Shown: positions 8,634 to 16,062, counted from the stretch's first letter. The stretch is 64,000 nt of DNA from Elusimicrobiota bacterium (GCA_016212855.1 JACRDP010000014.1:1-64000); one strand, 5' to 3'. Notes: a model not told the origin generated them from the letters alone. Numbers and translations: made by a program.

Positions 8634-9628
8634 GCCGCAACGGCCTCATCGCCGGCGCCGCGGCGCTGGCTCTCGCGGGCGCGCTCGCCTGGGGTTTGCG
8701 TCCCGGCGCCCCCGTCCGCGTCGAAATTCCCTCCGGGCTGAGCGCGCGCCAGACTGCCGAGCTCCTGGGCCGCGAGGGCGTCGTTCAATCCGTGTTCGTC
8801 TTCCGCGTCTTCATCAAGCTGACCGGATTCGACCGCCAGCTCAAACCCGGAGCCTACACGCTGCGCGTTCGCGAATGGCCGACGGTCATCGCGCGTAAGC
8901 TGACCTTGGGCCTCACCGACGACATAAAGGTGACGATTCCCGAGGGCTACATGGCGAGCCAGATCGCCGAGCGCCTGGCCAAGGCCGGCGTCATCACGGA
9001 CGCGGGCGCGTTCCAGCGCTACGTGGACGCAAAACGTCTCGAGGGGCGCCTGTTTCCATCGACCTACCATTTCCCACCGCGCTACGCGCCGGAGAAGGCG
9101 GCCGCGGTCATGAACGCGGAGTTCGAGAAGCAGATCGGCGCCGCCTACGCCGCCGCCTCGCCGCGCCCCGAGCGGACGTTCGAAGAGACCTTGGTCCTGG
9201 CCTCGATCGTCGAGCGCGAGGCGGTGCTCCCGCAGGAGCGGCCGATCATCGCCGCCGTCTACCTCAACCGCCTCAAAAAGAAAATGCCCCTGCAGGCCGA
9301 TCCGACGGTGCAGTACGCGCTCGGCCGCGAGGATGGAAAATGGAAGAAGGGCCTGACGCGGTCCGATCTGCAGCTGCCCTCGCCTTACAACACATACGCG
9401 CGCCGCGGCCTTCCGCCCGGGCCCATCTGCTCGCCCGGCCTCGAATCGTTCCTGGGCGTTCTCAACCCCGCTAAAACCTCCGCGCTGTACTTCGTCGCGG
9501 ACACGACCGGCGGCCACCTGTTCTCGGAAACCAACGAAGAGCACTCGAAGGCGCGCATGCTCTATAAGAAGGAGCTGAAAAAGATCAAGGCGCAGCTGAA
9601 GAAGGACGCCGCGGCTAAGACGCCTTAG
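8630..9628 (+). CDS. mltG: Endolytic murein transglycosylase MltG (YceG-like)
   Basis: 332 aa with an N-terminal TM anchor (IAGAAALALAGALAWGL). A LysM-like part (IPSGLSARQTAELL) precedes the catalytic YceG domain: LASIVEREAVLPQERPIIAAVYLNRL contains the catalytic Glu, and YNTYARRGLPPGPICSPG is the family signature. It cleaves nascent peptidoglycan strands in the inner membrane. GTG start overlaps the response-regulator stop (GTGA). Its 3' end overlaps the convergent MFS gene by 14 bp. Confidence 0.93.
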   Translation: MSRNGLIAGAAALALAGALAWGLRPGAPVRVEIPSGLSARQTAELLGREGVVQSVFVFRVFIKLTGFDRQLKPGAYTLRVREWPTVIARKLTLGLTDDIKVTIPEGYMASQIAERLAKAGVITDAGAFQRYVDAKRLEGRLFPSTYHFPPRYAPEKAAAVMNAEFEKQIGAAYAAASPRPERTFEETLVLASIVEREAVLPQERPIIAAVYLNRLKKKMPLQADPTVQYALGREDGKWKKGLTRSDLQLPSPYNTYARRGLPPGPICSPGLESFLGVLNPAKTSALYFVADTTGGHLFSETNEEHSKARMLYKKELKKIKAQLKKDAAAKTP

Positions 9629-10784
9629 CGTCGCGCACGCGCCAGAACAGCGCCGCGGACAGAAGCCCCAGCGCCGCGCAGCCGCCCCACAAAGCACCCG
9701 GGCCCCAGGAGTCGAGGGCCGTCAGCCCCGCCCACGGCCCGACCATGAACGAGAGACTGAAGCCCATCATGTACAGCCCCATGTATTCCCCGCGCCGGCC
9801 CTCGGGAGAGATGTCGGTGACGTACGCCGTCATCGACGGCATCAAGGTCATCTCGCCGAAGGTCCACACCGCCGTCGCCGCGGCGATGCCCCAGGCGCCG
9901 CCGCCGAGGCCGTAGCCGCCGAAGCCCGCCGCGAACAGGGCGCAGCCCAGGGCCAAAGAGCGCCGGTAGGGCCAGGCCGCGGTCGCGTGATTGAGCGGAA
10001 TCTCGAAGGCGATGATCAGCGCCGTGTTCACGGTGAACAGCAGGCCGTAGAAAGACGTGCTCATTGCGAGGTCACGTACGAGATAGACGGGCAGGGCCGC
10101 CTCGTGTTGAAAAAAAACCAGGCTCACGGGGAATGCGGCAAGCAGGCACCAGAGCAGGAGCGGATCGCTGAGGCCGCGCGCGGACATGACGACTTCCTCG
10201 CCTTTCACGGCGCGCGCGGGGCGGGGCAAAGCGGCGACGAGCACGCACGCGGCCGCGAGCGTCGTGGCTCCGTCGACGATCCAGATCGCCGGGAACGACG
10301 CGGCGGCCAAAAAGCCGCCGAGGGCGGGGCCCAGGCTCATGCCGATGTTCACGGCGAGGCGATTGAGCGCGAAGGCCTGCTTGCGCATCTCGGGCGGCGC
10401 GCTCTCGGAGAACGCCGTCATCACCGCGGGCCGGAAGCCCTCGGTGGACAAGGCCCACAGCACGGTCATCGCGGCGACCTCACCCGGCGTCTTGGCCAGC
10501 GGGAACGCCAACATCACGAGCCCCGAAACGGTCAGGCAGCCGGTCATCATGCGCGTCGTGCCCCAGCGGTCGCAGAGCTTGCCCGCGACCGGGCCGGCGA
10601 GGAAGGCGACCGCGCCGTAGAGGCCGAGCATGGCGCCCGCGCGCGCGGGCGTGAAGCCGAGCGCGCGCGTCAGGTACAAGGTCAAAAACGGCAGCGCCAT
10701 CATGCCGGCGCGGTTGATCAGCGCGGACGCGGAGAGGATCCAGACTCGGCGGGGAAGCTTCGCCAGCGCGCGCCAGGATTCCAT
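9615..10784 (-). CDS. Major facilitator superfamily transporter
   Basis: 389 aa with about 12 hydrophobic segments. An MFS motif A-like loop between TM2 and TM3 reads GPVAGKLCDRWGTTRMM. It resembles drug/proton antiporters of the DHA1/MdtH type, but the substrate cannot be read from sequence. It is monocistronic, lies downstream of tRNA-Ala on the same strand, and is separated from it by a strong hairpin terminator. It is convergent with mltG. Confidence 0.85.
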   Translation of the reverse strand: MESWRALAKLPRRVWILSASALINRAGMMALPFLTLYLTRALGFTPARAGAMLGLYGAVAFLAGPVAGKLCDRWGTTRMMTGCLTVSGLVMLAFPLAKTPGEVAAMTVLWALSTEGFRPAVMTAFSESAPPEMRKQAFALNRLAVNIGMSLGPALGGFLAAASFPAIWIVDGATTLAAACVLVAALPRPARAVKGEEVVMSARGLSDPLLLWCLLAAFPVSLVFFQHEAALPVYLVRDLAMSTSFYGLLFTVNTALIIAFEIPLNHATAAWPYRRSLALGCALFAAGFGGYGLGGGAWGIAAATAVWTFGEMTLMPSMTAYVTDISPEGRRGEYMGLYMMGFSLSFMVGPWAGLTALDSWGPGALWGGCAALGLLSAALFWRVRDAKAS

Positions 10785-10794
10785 GCGGTGCCCC

Positions 10795-10824
10795 CTAAAA
10801 AAGTCGCCCCCCTTTCGGGGGGCG
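10795..10824 (-). terminator. Rho-independent terminator behind tRNA-Ala
   Basis: On the minus strand an 8-bp GC stem (CGCCCCCC / GGGGGGCG, loop GAAA) is followed by ACTTTTTT. It lies between the tRNA and the MFS gene and would end the tRNA transcript. Confidence 0.85.
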
Positions 10825-10833
10825 GTTTGAGAT

Positions 10834-10909
10834 TGGTGGACGTGACAGGGATTGAACCTGCGACCTCATCCTTGCGAAGGATGCGCTCTCCCAGCTGAGC
10901 TACACGCCC
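10834..10909 (-). tRNA. tRNA-Ala (anticodon CGC)
   Basis: 76 nt on the minus strand. The acceptor stem is GGGCGTG/CACGTCC, the D-arm is AGCTCAGCTGGGAGAGC, the anticodon stem-loop is CATCC-TTCGCAA-GGATG with anticodon CGC, the T-arm contains GGTTCAATCCC, and the CCA end is encoded. All cloverleaf stems pair by eye. It reads GCG codons, which are abundant in this GC-rich genome. Confidence 0.97.
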
Positions 10910-10917
10910 GTCAGGAC

Positions 10918-10946
10918 ATTATGCCAAAAACACGGCGTCGGAGCAA
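10918..10946 (-). promoter_or_regulatory. Promoter of tRNA-Ala
   Basis: On the minus strand TTGCTC (-35) and CATAAT (-10) are separated by 17 nt, with the -10 ending 8 nt before the tRNA 5' end. This is a reasonable sigma-70-type promoter. Confidence 0.5.
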
Positions 10947-10986
10947 CGTGCGGCGCGGGCCCAGCGAAGACATACGCAATCCGATT

Positions 10987-11808
10987 CTAGCACGGAGGAG
11001 TTGCATTCTGCAGCCCGTCGCGCCCGGGCAGGCGGAAGCGGCCGAGCAGGGAGAGAGTGACGTCCGGCGTGCGCATGCCCAACGAGCAACCGTCGTGGAC
11101 GAGGTTTTCCGTCGGAGCGATATAGGCCTCTCCGGGGCGCATGCGCAGCTTGAGCACGGGATAGTCCGGGAAGCCGCGGCAGAAGGCCTGGGCGGCTCGC
11201 GAGCCGCTGGCATGGCGTGGTGTGCCCGATAGCTCGTAGACGCGCCGCATCGGAAGGTTGAGGAAAAGAAAAAAGCGGTCTTCGCAGCCCAAGTTTACGC
11301 AGATACGGTTAGGGGACAAGTGCCGACGCGAGACCGGCGCCCGGTACCAGTCGTCCACATGCAGTCCAATGCGGCGCCTTCCCACCGGGTTAATGGTCGT
11401 GGCTTCCAGTCCCGGGTCGTTGACGTGGATGCCGCCGGGCTCCCCATCGGGCTGGTGACCGGCGCCCCAGCGCTCGACGGCGTAGTCCAGGAAGGCCATC
11501 GCCTCGTGATTGTGGTTCCTCATCGAATGCCGGAAGGCCTCGGCTCGTCGCGCCCTCGCCGCGGCCTCGCGCAGTTCACGAAACGGGGCGAGCGCCGCAG
11601 TTGGCAGGCCGAAGAGGGCCAATGACGGCGGCTCGGCCTCGAGGCTCAGCGCGCGCCATTGAGAAGCGGTGAGCGGTCGCCACGGGCCACGCGGCACCAT
11701 GGAGCCCGGCTCGAAGCGCGGACTGCCGCCGCGGCGCGCCGGCTCCGTGCCCGCCGACGCTTCCAGACGGGAGCGGGCAGGGACAGCGACGCCTAGGCCG
11801 GCGAGCAC
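10987..11808 (-). CDS. Probable Fe(II)/2-oxoglutarate-dependent oxygenase (RiPP tailoring)
   Basis: The ORF track starts at 12042, deep inside the upstream gene. A GTG at 11808 that overlaps the upstream stop region gives a sensible 273-aa protein. A jelly-roll-like core follows residue 125, with an HxD pair in GLHVDDWYRAP (H150, D152), a distal His in APTENLVHDG (H238), and a downstream Arg in TLSLLGRF (R257). That order is the metal/2OG signature of Fe(II)/2OG oxygenases. It follows the radical SAM/methyltransferase gene with about 16 nt of overlap, so peptide hydroxylation is a plausible role. Family assignment is by motif only. Confidence 0.6.
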   Translation of the reverse strand: MLAGLGVAVPARSRLEASAGTEPARRGGSPRFEPGSMVPRGPWRPLTASQWRALSLEAEPPSLALFGLPTAALAPFRELREAAARARRAEAFRHSMRNHNHEAMAFLDYAVERWGAGHQPDGEPGGIHVNDPGLEATTINPVGRRRIGLHVDDWYRAPVSRRHLSPNRICVNLGCEDRFFLFLNLPMRRVYELSGTPRHASGSRAAQAFCRGFPDYPVLKLRMRPGEAYIAPTENLVHDGCSLGMRTPDVTLSLLGRFRLPGRDGLQNATPPC

Positions 11809-13712
11809 GCCTCGGCGGTCCCCGGAGCCGCCTTCCTTTTTGTCTTCTCCTCTGCCGGCGGGATGAACAGCGTTCCTCCCGCGTATTCGTTGTAGGGCAC
11901 CGAAGCCAGGTCGGCGAGCCGCGTCCAGCGCAGGAAGGGCGCCCCATTGGGACCTGCCGCAGACCGGACGAAGACGCAGCGGTGCCCGCCCGGCAGGTAC
12001 TTGAGCAAATGGTTGCGCAAGGGAGCCAGGTCCCGGCCGCATCCGCGTAGAGTCAGATCCGCCTTATCGGAGAAGAACGCCGAGGGCTGGAGGAGCACCG
12101 TCGCGGCGCTCGGCACGACCGGGATGCCGTGCGCGACGAGGTCGGTGGCCTCGTAAAAGGCCAGGCCCCCTGCCGGGTCGTAGCCGACATCGGCCAGCAG
12201 CGTGTCGAAGCAGGAGATACCCGGCAGGACGGTGGCCGTCCATCCCCGGGCTTGGGCGGCGCTGAGCAGGGCGGTGGAGACACTGTCGAAGACGCGCGGG
12301 TGCCCGGGTGTGAGCCAAGCCGCTGGACGGCGCTTTTCTGCCAACTCCAGCACGCGCCGCGTGACGTCGCAATAGTTGCGCGAGCGCTTGCGGCCGTCCT
12401 GATAGAGCGGCCAAAGGCTGACGCACTTGCTTCTCAGCTCACGAGGCAGCGCCTCGAGCTCCTCCTCACGCAGGTTGGTGCAGATGACGGCGCATTCCTT
12501 CAGGGCGTCGTAGGTCTCCATCGTCAGTTGGGAAGGGAAAGAGACGCCCGAGCCGAGCACGTAAAGGTCGGGGCCGCCGCGTGGAGGCTGCGCCAGTTCG
12601 TCTTCGGCTCTCTCGAGCACGACGTCCGCCACGGCTTGCATGTGGAAGCGGCAATAGTCGGTCTCAGAGGAGTCGAAGGTTCCCAGCTCGGCGAGCTTGT
12701 TGCTCGGGCAACCGCCTCCGCAGAGCGAGAAGTAGTCGCAAGTGCGTCGGCAGCGTTCGACGCCGCTGGCGATGTCGCGATGCGCGCGTAGGAAGCCGGG
12801 ATGCTTGGCCATGGACTTCCACGGGTCGGTCCGCACGTTTCCCCATTTGAAAGTTCCGTAGCGGGGATGGCTCGTGGCCAAAAGCTCGGGCGAGAAGGTC
12901 GTGTAATCCCCCTCCACGTCCACGTTCAAGATCGAGCCCGGCCGATTGTCGGAGCGCTGGAGGACGATGCCGTCCGGCGCGCTCAGATGGCTGCGCGTGT
13001 CGTCGAGCTCACGGATGCGGATGCCGGGAATGGACCGGCGGCGCTCGGCTATCCGGTTCAGGAAGCGGCGGTAGGCGGGCAGGCGCGAGGGTCGCGTGGT
13101 CCCGGAGCGCTTGTGCGTGCCCTCAGCCTCTTCCACGTTGAAGCCGACGCTGGCCGGGCCGAGGCTCTCGATGAAATCCCAGTAGGCGTCGGCCGCCATG
13201 AACGTCTTCTCCGTGGCCACCGAGAGCACCGCGAAGCCCAGGCCGTGCTCCTGAAGCTTGGCCACGCCGCGCATGGCCGCGTCGAAGGTGCCGCGTTCAG
13301 CGCGATCGACCCGATGCGAGTCATGCAACTCGCGAGGGCCGTCCAAGCTCACGCCCAACTGCACGTCCCAACGCTTGAAGAGCTCGCACCAGGCGTCGTT
13401 GATGAGGGTGGCATTGGTTTGGATGTTATGGCTCAAGGGCAGGCCGGCGGCCTTGAACCGCGCGAAGGCGTCCTCGTAGAACGCCGGAGGAACGGCCAGC
13501 GGCTCGCCAGCGTGCCAGACGGCGGTCAGCGTTTTCTCGGCCAACGGGACATCGCGCAAGAACCGCGCCAGCGCGTCCAGCGTCTCCGTAGACATCCGCC
13601 GCTTGTCCGCGCGGTTAGGCAGATAGCAGTACGAGCAGTCGCTGTTGCAGAACGGCGTCGGCTGGACGATCAGCAGGTCGATCGGGACCAGCTTTACGCC
13701 GGCGTCCGCCAC
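11793..13712 (-). CDS. Radical SAM/SPASM maturase fused to borosin-type peptide N-methyltransferase
   Basis: 639 aa from the GTG at 13712, one base after the precursor stop (the track uses a TTG at 13733). In TTG numbering: radical SAM CxxxCxxC is C29/C33/C36 (CNSDCSYC). SPASM cysteines are C328, C332, C338, C342, C361 in CRRTCDYFSLCGGGCPSNK...ETDYC, the style of three-residue-cyclophane-forming maturases (GrrM/XyeB type). Residues 389-626 form a second, separate enzyme related to the tetrapyrrole-methylase-fold N-methyltransferases of borosins: LYVLGSGVSFPSQLTMETYD, a Y444-x5-R450-x3-Y454 triad, TPGHPRVF, LPGISCFDTLLADVGYDP, YEATDL, GTLFIPPA. Substrate is probably the adjacent repeat peptide. 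Fusion of these two activities is the striking feature. Confidence 0.85.
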   Translation of the reverse strand: MADAGVKLVPIDLLIVQPTPFCNSDCSYCYLPNRADKRRMSTETLDALARFLRDVPLAEKTLTAVWHAGEPLAVPPAFYEDAFARFKAAGLPLSHNIQTNATLINDAWCELFKRWDVQLGVSLDGPRELHDSHRVDRAERGTFDAAMRGVAKLQEHGLGFAVLSVATEKTFMAADAYWDFIESLGPASVGFNVEEAEGTHKRSGTTRPSRLPAYRRFLNRIAERRRSIPGIRIRELDDTRSHLSAPDGIVLQRSDNRPGSILNVDVEGDYTTFSPELLATSHPRYGTFKWGNVRTDPWKSMAKHPGFLRAHRDIASGVERCRRTCDYFSLCGGGCPSNKLAELGTFDSSETDYCRFHMQAVADVVLERAEDELAQPPRGGPDLYVLGSGVSFPSQLTMETYDALKECAVICTNLREEELEALPRELRSKCVSLWPLYQDGRKRSRNYCDVTRRVLELAEKRRPAAWLTPGHPRVFDSVSTALLSAAQARGWTATVLPGISCFDTLLADVGYDPAGGLAFYEATDLVAHGIPVVPSAATVLLQPSAFFSDKADLTLRGCGRDLAPLRNHLLKYLPGGHRCVFVRSAAGPNGAPFLRWTRLADLASVPYNEYAGGTLFIPPAEEKTKRKAAPGTAEACSPA

Positions 13713-13713
13713 G

Positions 13714-13995
13714 TCAGGGCACCCGCTTAACAAAGTTGAGGAAGTTGTTCCAGGGGATCTTGTCGAAGTTGTTCCACGGCTTCTTCTCGAAATTGTTGAA
13801 GGGGGCCTTGTCGAAGTTGTTCCAGTACTTCGCGAAGGCTAGATAATCCGCTTTGGCCCAGCCCTTCTTCTTCGCGCCTTTAGTGGCGGTCTTCTTGCGC
13901 GCCGCCAGAGTGCGGCGGAGGCGGCGGATACGAGCGGCGACTGTCTCCTTCTTTTTTGCCGGGCGCTTCTTCGAGACTCTCTTCTTAGCGGCCAT
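13714..13995 (-). CDS. Candidate RiPP precursor peptide with four WNNF-type core repeats
   Basis: 93 aa with ATG behind a strong Shine-Dalgarno (AGGGGGGAGC). Residues 1-45 are a very basic Lys/Arg/Ala leader. Residues 58-88 repeat every eight residues: WNNFDKAP, FNNFEKKP, WNNFDKIP, WNNFLNF. Aromatic-Asn-Asn matches the three-residue aromatic-X-Asn motif crosslinked by cyclophane-forming radical SAM enzymes. The next gene starts about one base later and encodes such an enzyme. A basic DNA-binding protein is the main alternative for the leader alone, but it would not explain the C-terminal repeats. Precursor status is inferred. Confidence 0.75.
   Translation of the reverse strand: MAAKKRVSKKRPAKKKETVAARIRRLRRTLAARKKTATKGAKKKGWAKADYLAFAKYWNNFDKAPFNNFEKKPWNNFDKIPWNNFLNFVKRVP
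13741..13824 (-). repeat. 24-bp tandem repeat encoding the WNNF cores
   Basis: Four units of 24 bp encode the octapeptide repeats. On the plus strand the recurring block is AAGTTGTTCCA...CTTGTCG. Third positions differ (AAGTTGTT versus AAATTGTT), so the units are not brand-new duplicates and appear kept at the protein level. Confidence 0.8.
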
Positions 13996-14010
13996 GCTCC
14001 CCCCTGTGTA

Positions 14011-14916
14011 TCAACGCGACGTGACGTTTGCGCTCGAAAGATGGAACTCCGGCTCGCCCAACATGGCCTCGAGGACGGCGCGCGTGGCGGCGAAGTGGTT
14101 GCTGCCGTAGACCACCAGCACATCGCGCTCGCGCAGCAGGCGCCGCGACAGCAGCCGGATCAGCGACCGGTTGCGGGAGCGCTCGGTGGAGGCCGAGAGT
14201 CGCTGCGTGAAAAGCCTGCCGTACTGGCGAGGAGCGTCCTCGTCTGGATCGAAGCGGTCCGGCTCGAAGGCGAAGCCGTTGCGCTTCTGGTACCAACGGC
14301 GGAAATCCGCGTAGGTGAAGCGCGCCGCTGCGGCTTCGCCGGCCATGGCCTCGCGGTCGCCGCGGTTCTCCTTCCAGAGTCCCAGGATTCGGTCCGGATC
14401 CAGCCGGCCGCCGTTTCGCAGTATGGCTAGCGAGCGGAAGAAAGCGTAGCCGGCCAGATCCTCCCGCGTGAAGCCGTCGAACCTAGCCTGTTCGCCCTGG
14501 TTCTCGAGGGAGGATTCGCCGCCGACTGCGGGGATGCCCTTCTCCGCGGCCAGCATGGCCGTGTAGTAGGGCTCCCCCTCCTCGCAGAAATCGCCGCCGC
14601 AGGACTGCCGCGCCTCTTGGACAAATTCCGCCGCGTCCGCGAAGCGAGGCCCTCGGAAGCCCTCGATGACGGCCAGGCGCACGCGCCGGCCGCGCAGCGT
14701 TTCACGGATAAGGGCTAGCGTGGGGCCCTGCTTTGCATGCCGGGCGGCGATGAAGTAGAGGTTCATCCCATCTTTGTGGAAATGGGCCAAGAAGGGCGCC
14801 TCAGGCATCTCCACTCCGTCGCCGTCTCGAAGCAGGGAGAGGTCAGGCTCGAGTGAAGTCCCTCGCGCTGGCATCGCCAGGGCGGCGGCCAGTAAGAGGA
14901 TAGGAGGAAGCCTCAT
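14011..14916 (-). CDS. Secreted TraB/Tiki (ChaN)-like protein in the RiPP cluster
   Basis: 301 aa from the ATG at 14916 (the track's GTG at 14934 lies in a -10 box). Signal peptide: MRLPPILLLAAALAMPARG. The segments NLYFIAARHAKQGPTLALIRETL and VRLAVIEGF, with a late VLVVYGSNHF, follow the GxxH...E...GxxH-like pattern of the TraB/Tiki/ChaN superfamily, which includes proteases and haem-binding proteins. The precursor gene starts 15 nt downstream, so it is probably co-transcribed. A role in periplasmic processing or immunity is speculation. Family assignment is moderate. Confidence 0.5.
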   Translation of the reverse strand: MRLPPILLLAAALAMPARGTSLEPDLSLLRDGDGVEMPEAPFLAHFHKDGMNLYFIAARHAKQGPTLALIRETLRGRRVRLAVIEGFRGPRFADAAEFVQEARQSCGGDFCEEGEPYYTAMLAAEKGIPAVGGESSLENQGEQARFDGFTREDLAGYAFFRSLAILRNGGRLDPDRILGLWKENRGDREAMAGEAAAARFTYADFRRWYQKRNGFAFEPDRFDPDEDAPRQYGRLFTQRLSASTERSRNRSLIRLLSRRLLRERDVLVVYGSNHFAATRAVLEAMLGEPEFHLSSANVTSR

Positions 14917-14922
14917 GTTGCG

Positions 14923-14928
14923 ATTATA
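14923..14928 (-). promoter_or_regulatory. Consensus -10 TATAAT of the RiPP operon, leaderless geometry
   Basis: TATAAT on the minus strand is followed by six bases (CGCAAC) and the ATG at 14916. It lies immediately downstream of the GT9 stop codon, giving the TraB-like/precursor/maturase/oxygenase genes their own start. Confidence 0.55.
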
Positions 14929-14934
14929 CACCAC

Positions 14935-15927
14935 TTACAATTCCCAGCGCCCTGCTTTTTTCAAGGCGGACAGGACGTCGTCGACGGCATGGTCCGCCAT
15001 ACGTCCCGGGGCCTGTAGCGAAAGGCCCGGGCCGAAGCGGAAGCCCCATTCGCGGGCTTTCGTCGGGCCGAAGAGCCCGACGCCCGGCACCCGAAATAGG
15101 TCGGCGGCGTGCAGCATGCAGGAGTCCATGCCGAGGAATCGGTCCGCCTGCGAGACGAGAGCGAAGCTCGTCGCCAAATCCAGGCCCCGGCAGTCGAGCA
15201 CGCGTCCCTTTGCCTCCCCGAGGTCAAGGTCCAGCGCGCATTCGCCGAGCAGGCAGACGCCGTAGTCTGGGTGCGCGGCCAGGAAGCGGCGCAGCGTGGC
15301 GCCGAGACGTTTGCGGCCCCATCGTTTCTCCCGCTTTGTTTCTCCGTGCACAGCCAACATTCTGGGCGTGCCCAGGAAGTGCCGACGCACGACGACGGCG
15401 TCCTTGACGCTGGCGGCCGGAAGGTGCGGCGGCTCGGAGAAGGATCCGATGTCGATGGGGCCGAGCACGGCGCGCGCCACCGAGAAGGTATGATCAGCGG
15501 AATGCTTCCAACGCCCTGGGTTGGCTCTGAGCCGGAACGCCGAGGTTAGTCCCACAGTGGGCACGGGCCCGAGAGCCGACATCAGCCGGTGCAGTGAGCT
15601 CGTCATCCAAGGTGAGAGCGAGATGAAGAGATCGCAGCGGCCCAACTCCTGGCGCGCCGCTTGGTCGTCGAAGTCCACCTTCTTCCCGCGTCGTTGCAGC
15701 TGGATGATGCGCTTCACCGGCAGTTCACTATACAGGAATAAGGGAGCGCAGGCCGCCCCGAGCAAAGTCAGGCGCCCGGCGAAGGCGCGCGCGAGTGCGC
15801 GCAAGGCTGGCAGGGCAAGGAGATGGTCTCCGATCCCGTTGTAAAAGAAAATGGCCGGCCGCTTCGTGGCGAGCAACCGCGCGCGTTCCGCGGGCCGGGA
15901 CTCGAACGTTGACGGCGAGTGTATCAC
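14935..15927 (-). CDS. Glycosyltransferase family 9 (heptosyltransferase-like)
   Basis: 330 aa from GTG 15927, chosen because TACACT lies 7 nt upstream; the track uses a TTG at 15963. GT9 features: an N-terminal AIFFYNGIGDHLLALPALRALA and a C-terminal DRFLGMDSCMLHAADLFRVPGVGLFGPT, the sugar-nucleotide binding Rossmann half. Family members transfer heptose or related sugars to lipopolysaccharide core. It could belong to envelope biosynthesis or decorate the neighbouring peptide; a separate -10 box for the downstream genes favours the former. Confidence 0.8.
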   Translation of the reverse strand: MIHSPSTFESRPAERARLLATKRPAIFFYNGIGDHLLALPALRALARAFAGRLTLLGAACAPLFLYSELPVKRIIQLQRRGKKVDFDDQAARQELGRCDLFISLSPWMTSSLHRLMSALGPVPTVGLTSAFRLRANPGRWKHSADHTFSVARAVLGPIDIGSFSEPPHLPAASVKDAVVVRRHFLGTPRMLAVHGETKREKRWGRKRLGATLRRFLAAHPDYGVCLLGECALDLDLGEAKGRVLDCRGLDLATSFALVSQADRFLGMDSCMLHAADLFRVPGVGLFGPTKAREWGFRFGPGLSLQAPGRMADHAVDDVLSALKKAGRWEL

Positions 15928-15934
15928 CAGGCTG

Positions 15935-15940
15935 AGTGTA
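15935..15940 (-). promoter_or_regulatory. -10-like TACACT, 7 nt before GT9 start
   Basis: TACACT on the minus strand lies seven bases before the GTG at 15927, matching the leaderless pattern of other leading genes in the window. Confidence 0.4.
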
Positions 15941-15997
15941 GCTCCGAGGCCACCTCCAGTCAAGCCAACCTGCAGCCTGCAGCGCGGGTACGATGGA

Positions 15998-16027
15998 AGA
16001 CAGTTTTATCGCAAGATAATTCTGTCT
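15998..16027. repeat. 30-nt interrupted palindrome with GCAA loop
   Basis: AGACAG..TTATC-GCAA-GATAA..CTGTCT pairs 11 of 13 positions. It lies between the divergent GT9 and cyclase genes, 35 nt upstream of the cyclase -10. Either an operator or an RNA hairpin is possible. Confidence 0.4.
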
Positions 16028-16062
16028 CTCAAAGAGCATGGCACGGCGTTGAACAAATTCGG

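Noticed and set aside
10898-10987. Plus-strand ORF 9987-10898 ending VTGIEPATSSLRR
   Set aside because: That phrase is the familiar false translation of a tRNA antisense strand; the ORF runs across the MFS gene and the tRNA.
10987-12042. 351-aa start of the oxygenase as given in the track
   Set aside because: The first 78 residues overlap the methyltransferase domain in another frame and are Arg/Gly/Pro-rich; GTG 11808 fits the coupled-operon style.
13714-13995. 93-aa protein as a histone-like or ribosomal protein
   Set aside because: The Lys-rich part is similar in composition, but the exact octad WNNF repeats next to a peptide maturase are better explained as a RiPP precursor.
14935-15927. 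GT9 glycosyltransferase as a certain member of the RiPP cluster
   Set aside because: A consensus TATAAT box separates it from the cluster genes, and GT9 enzymes usually act on lipopolysaccharide.
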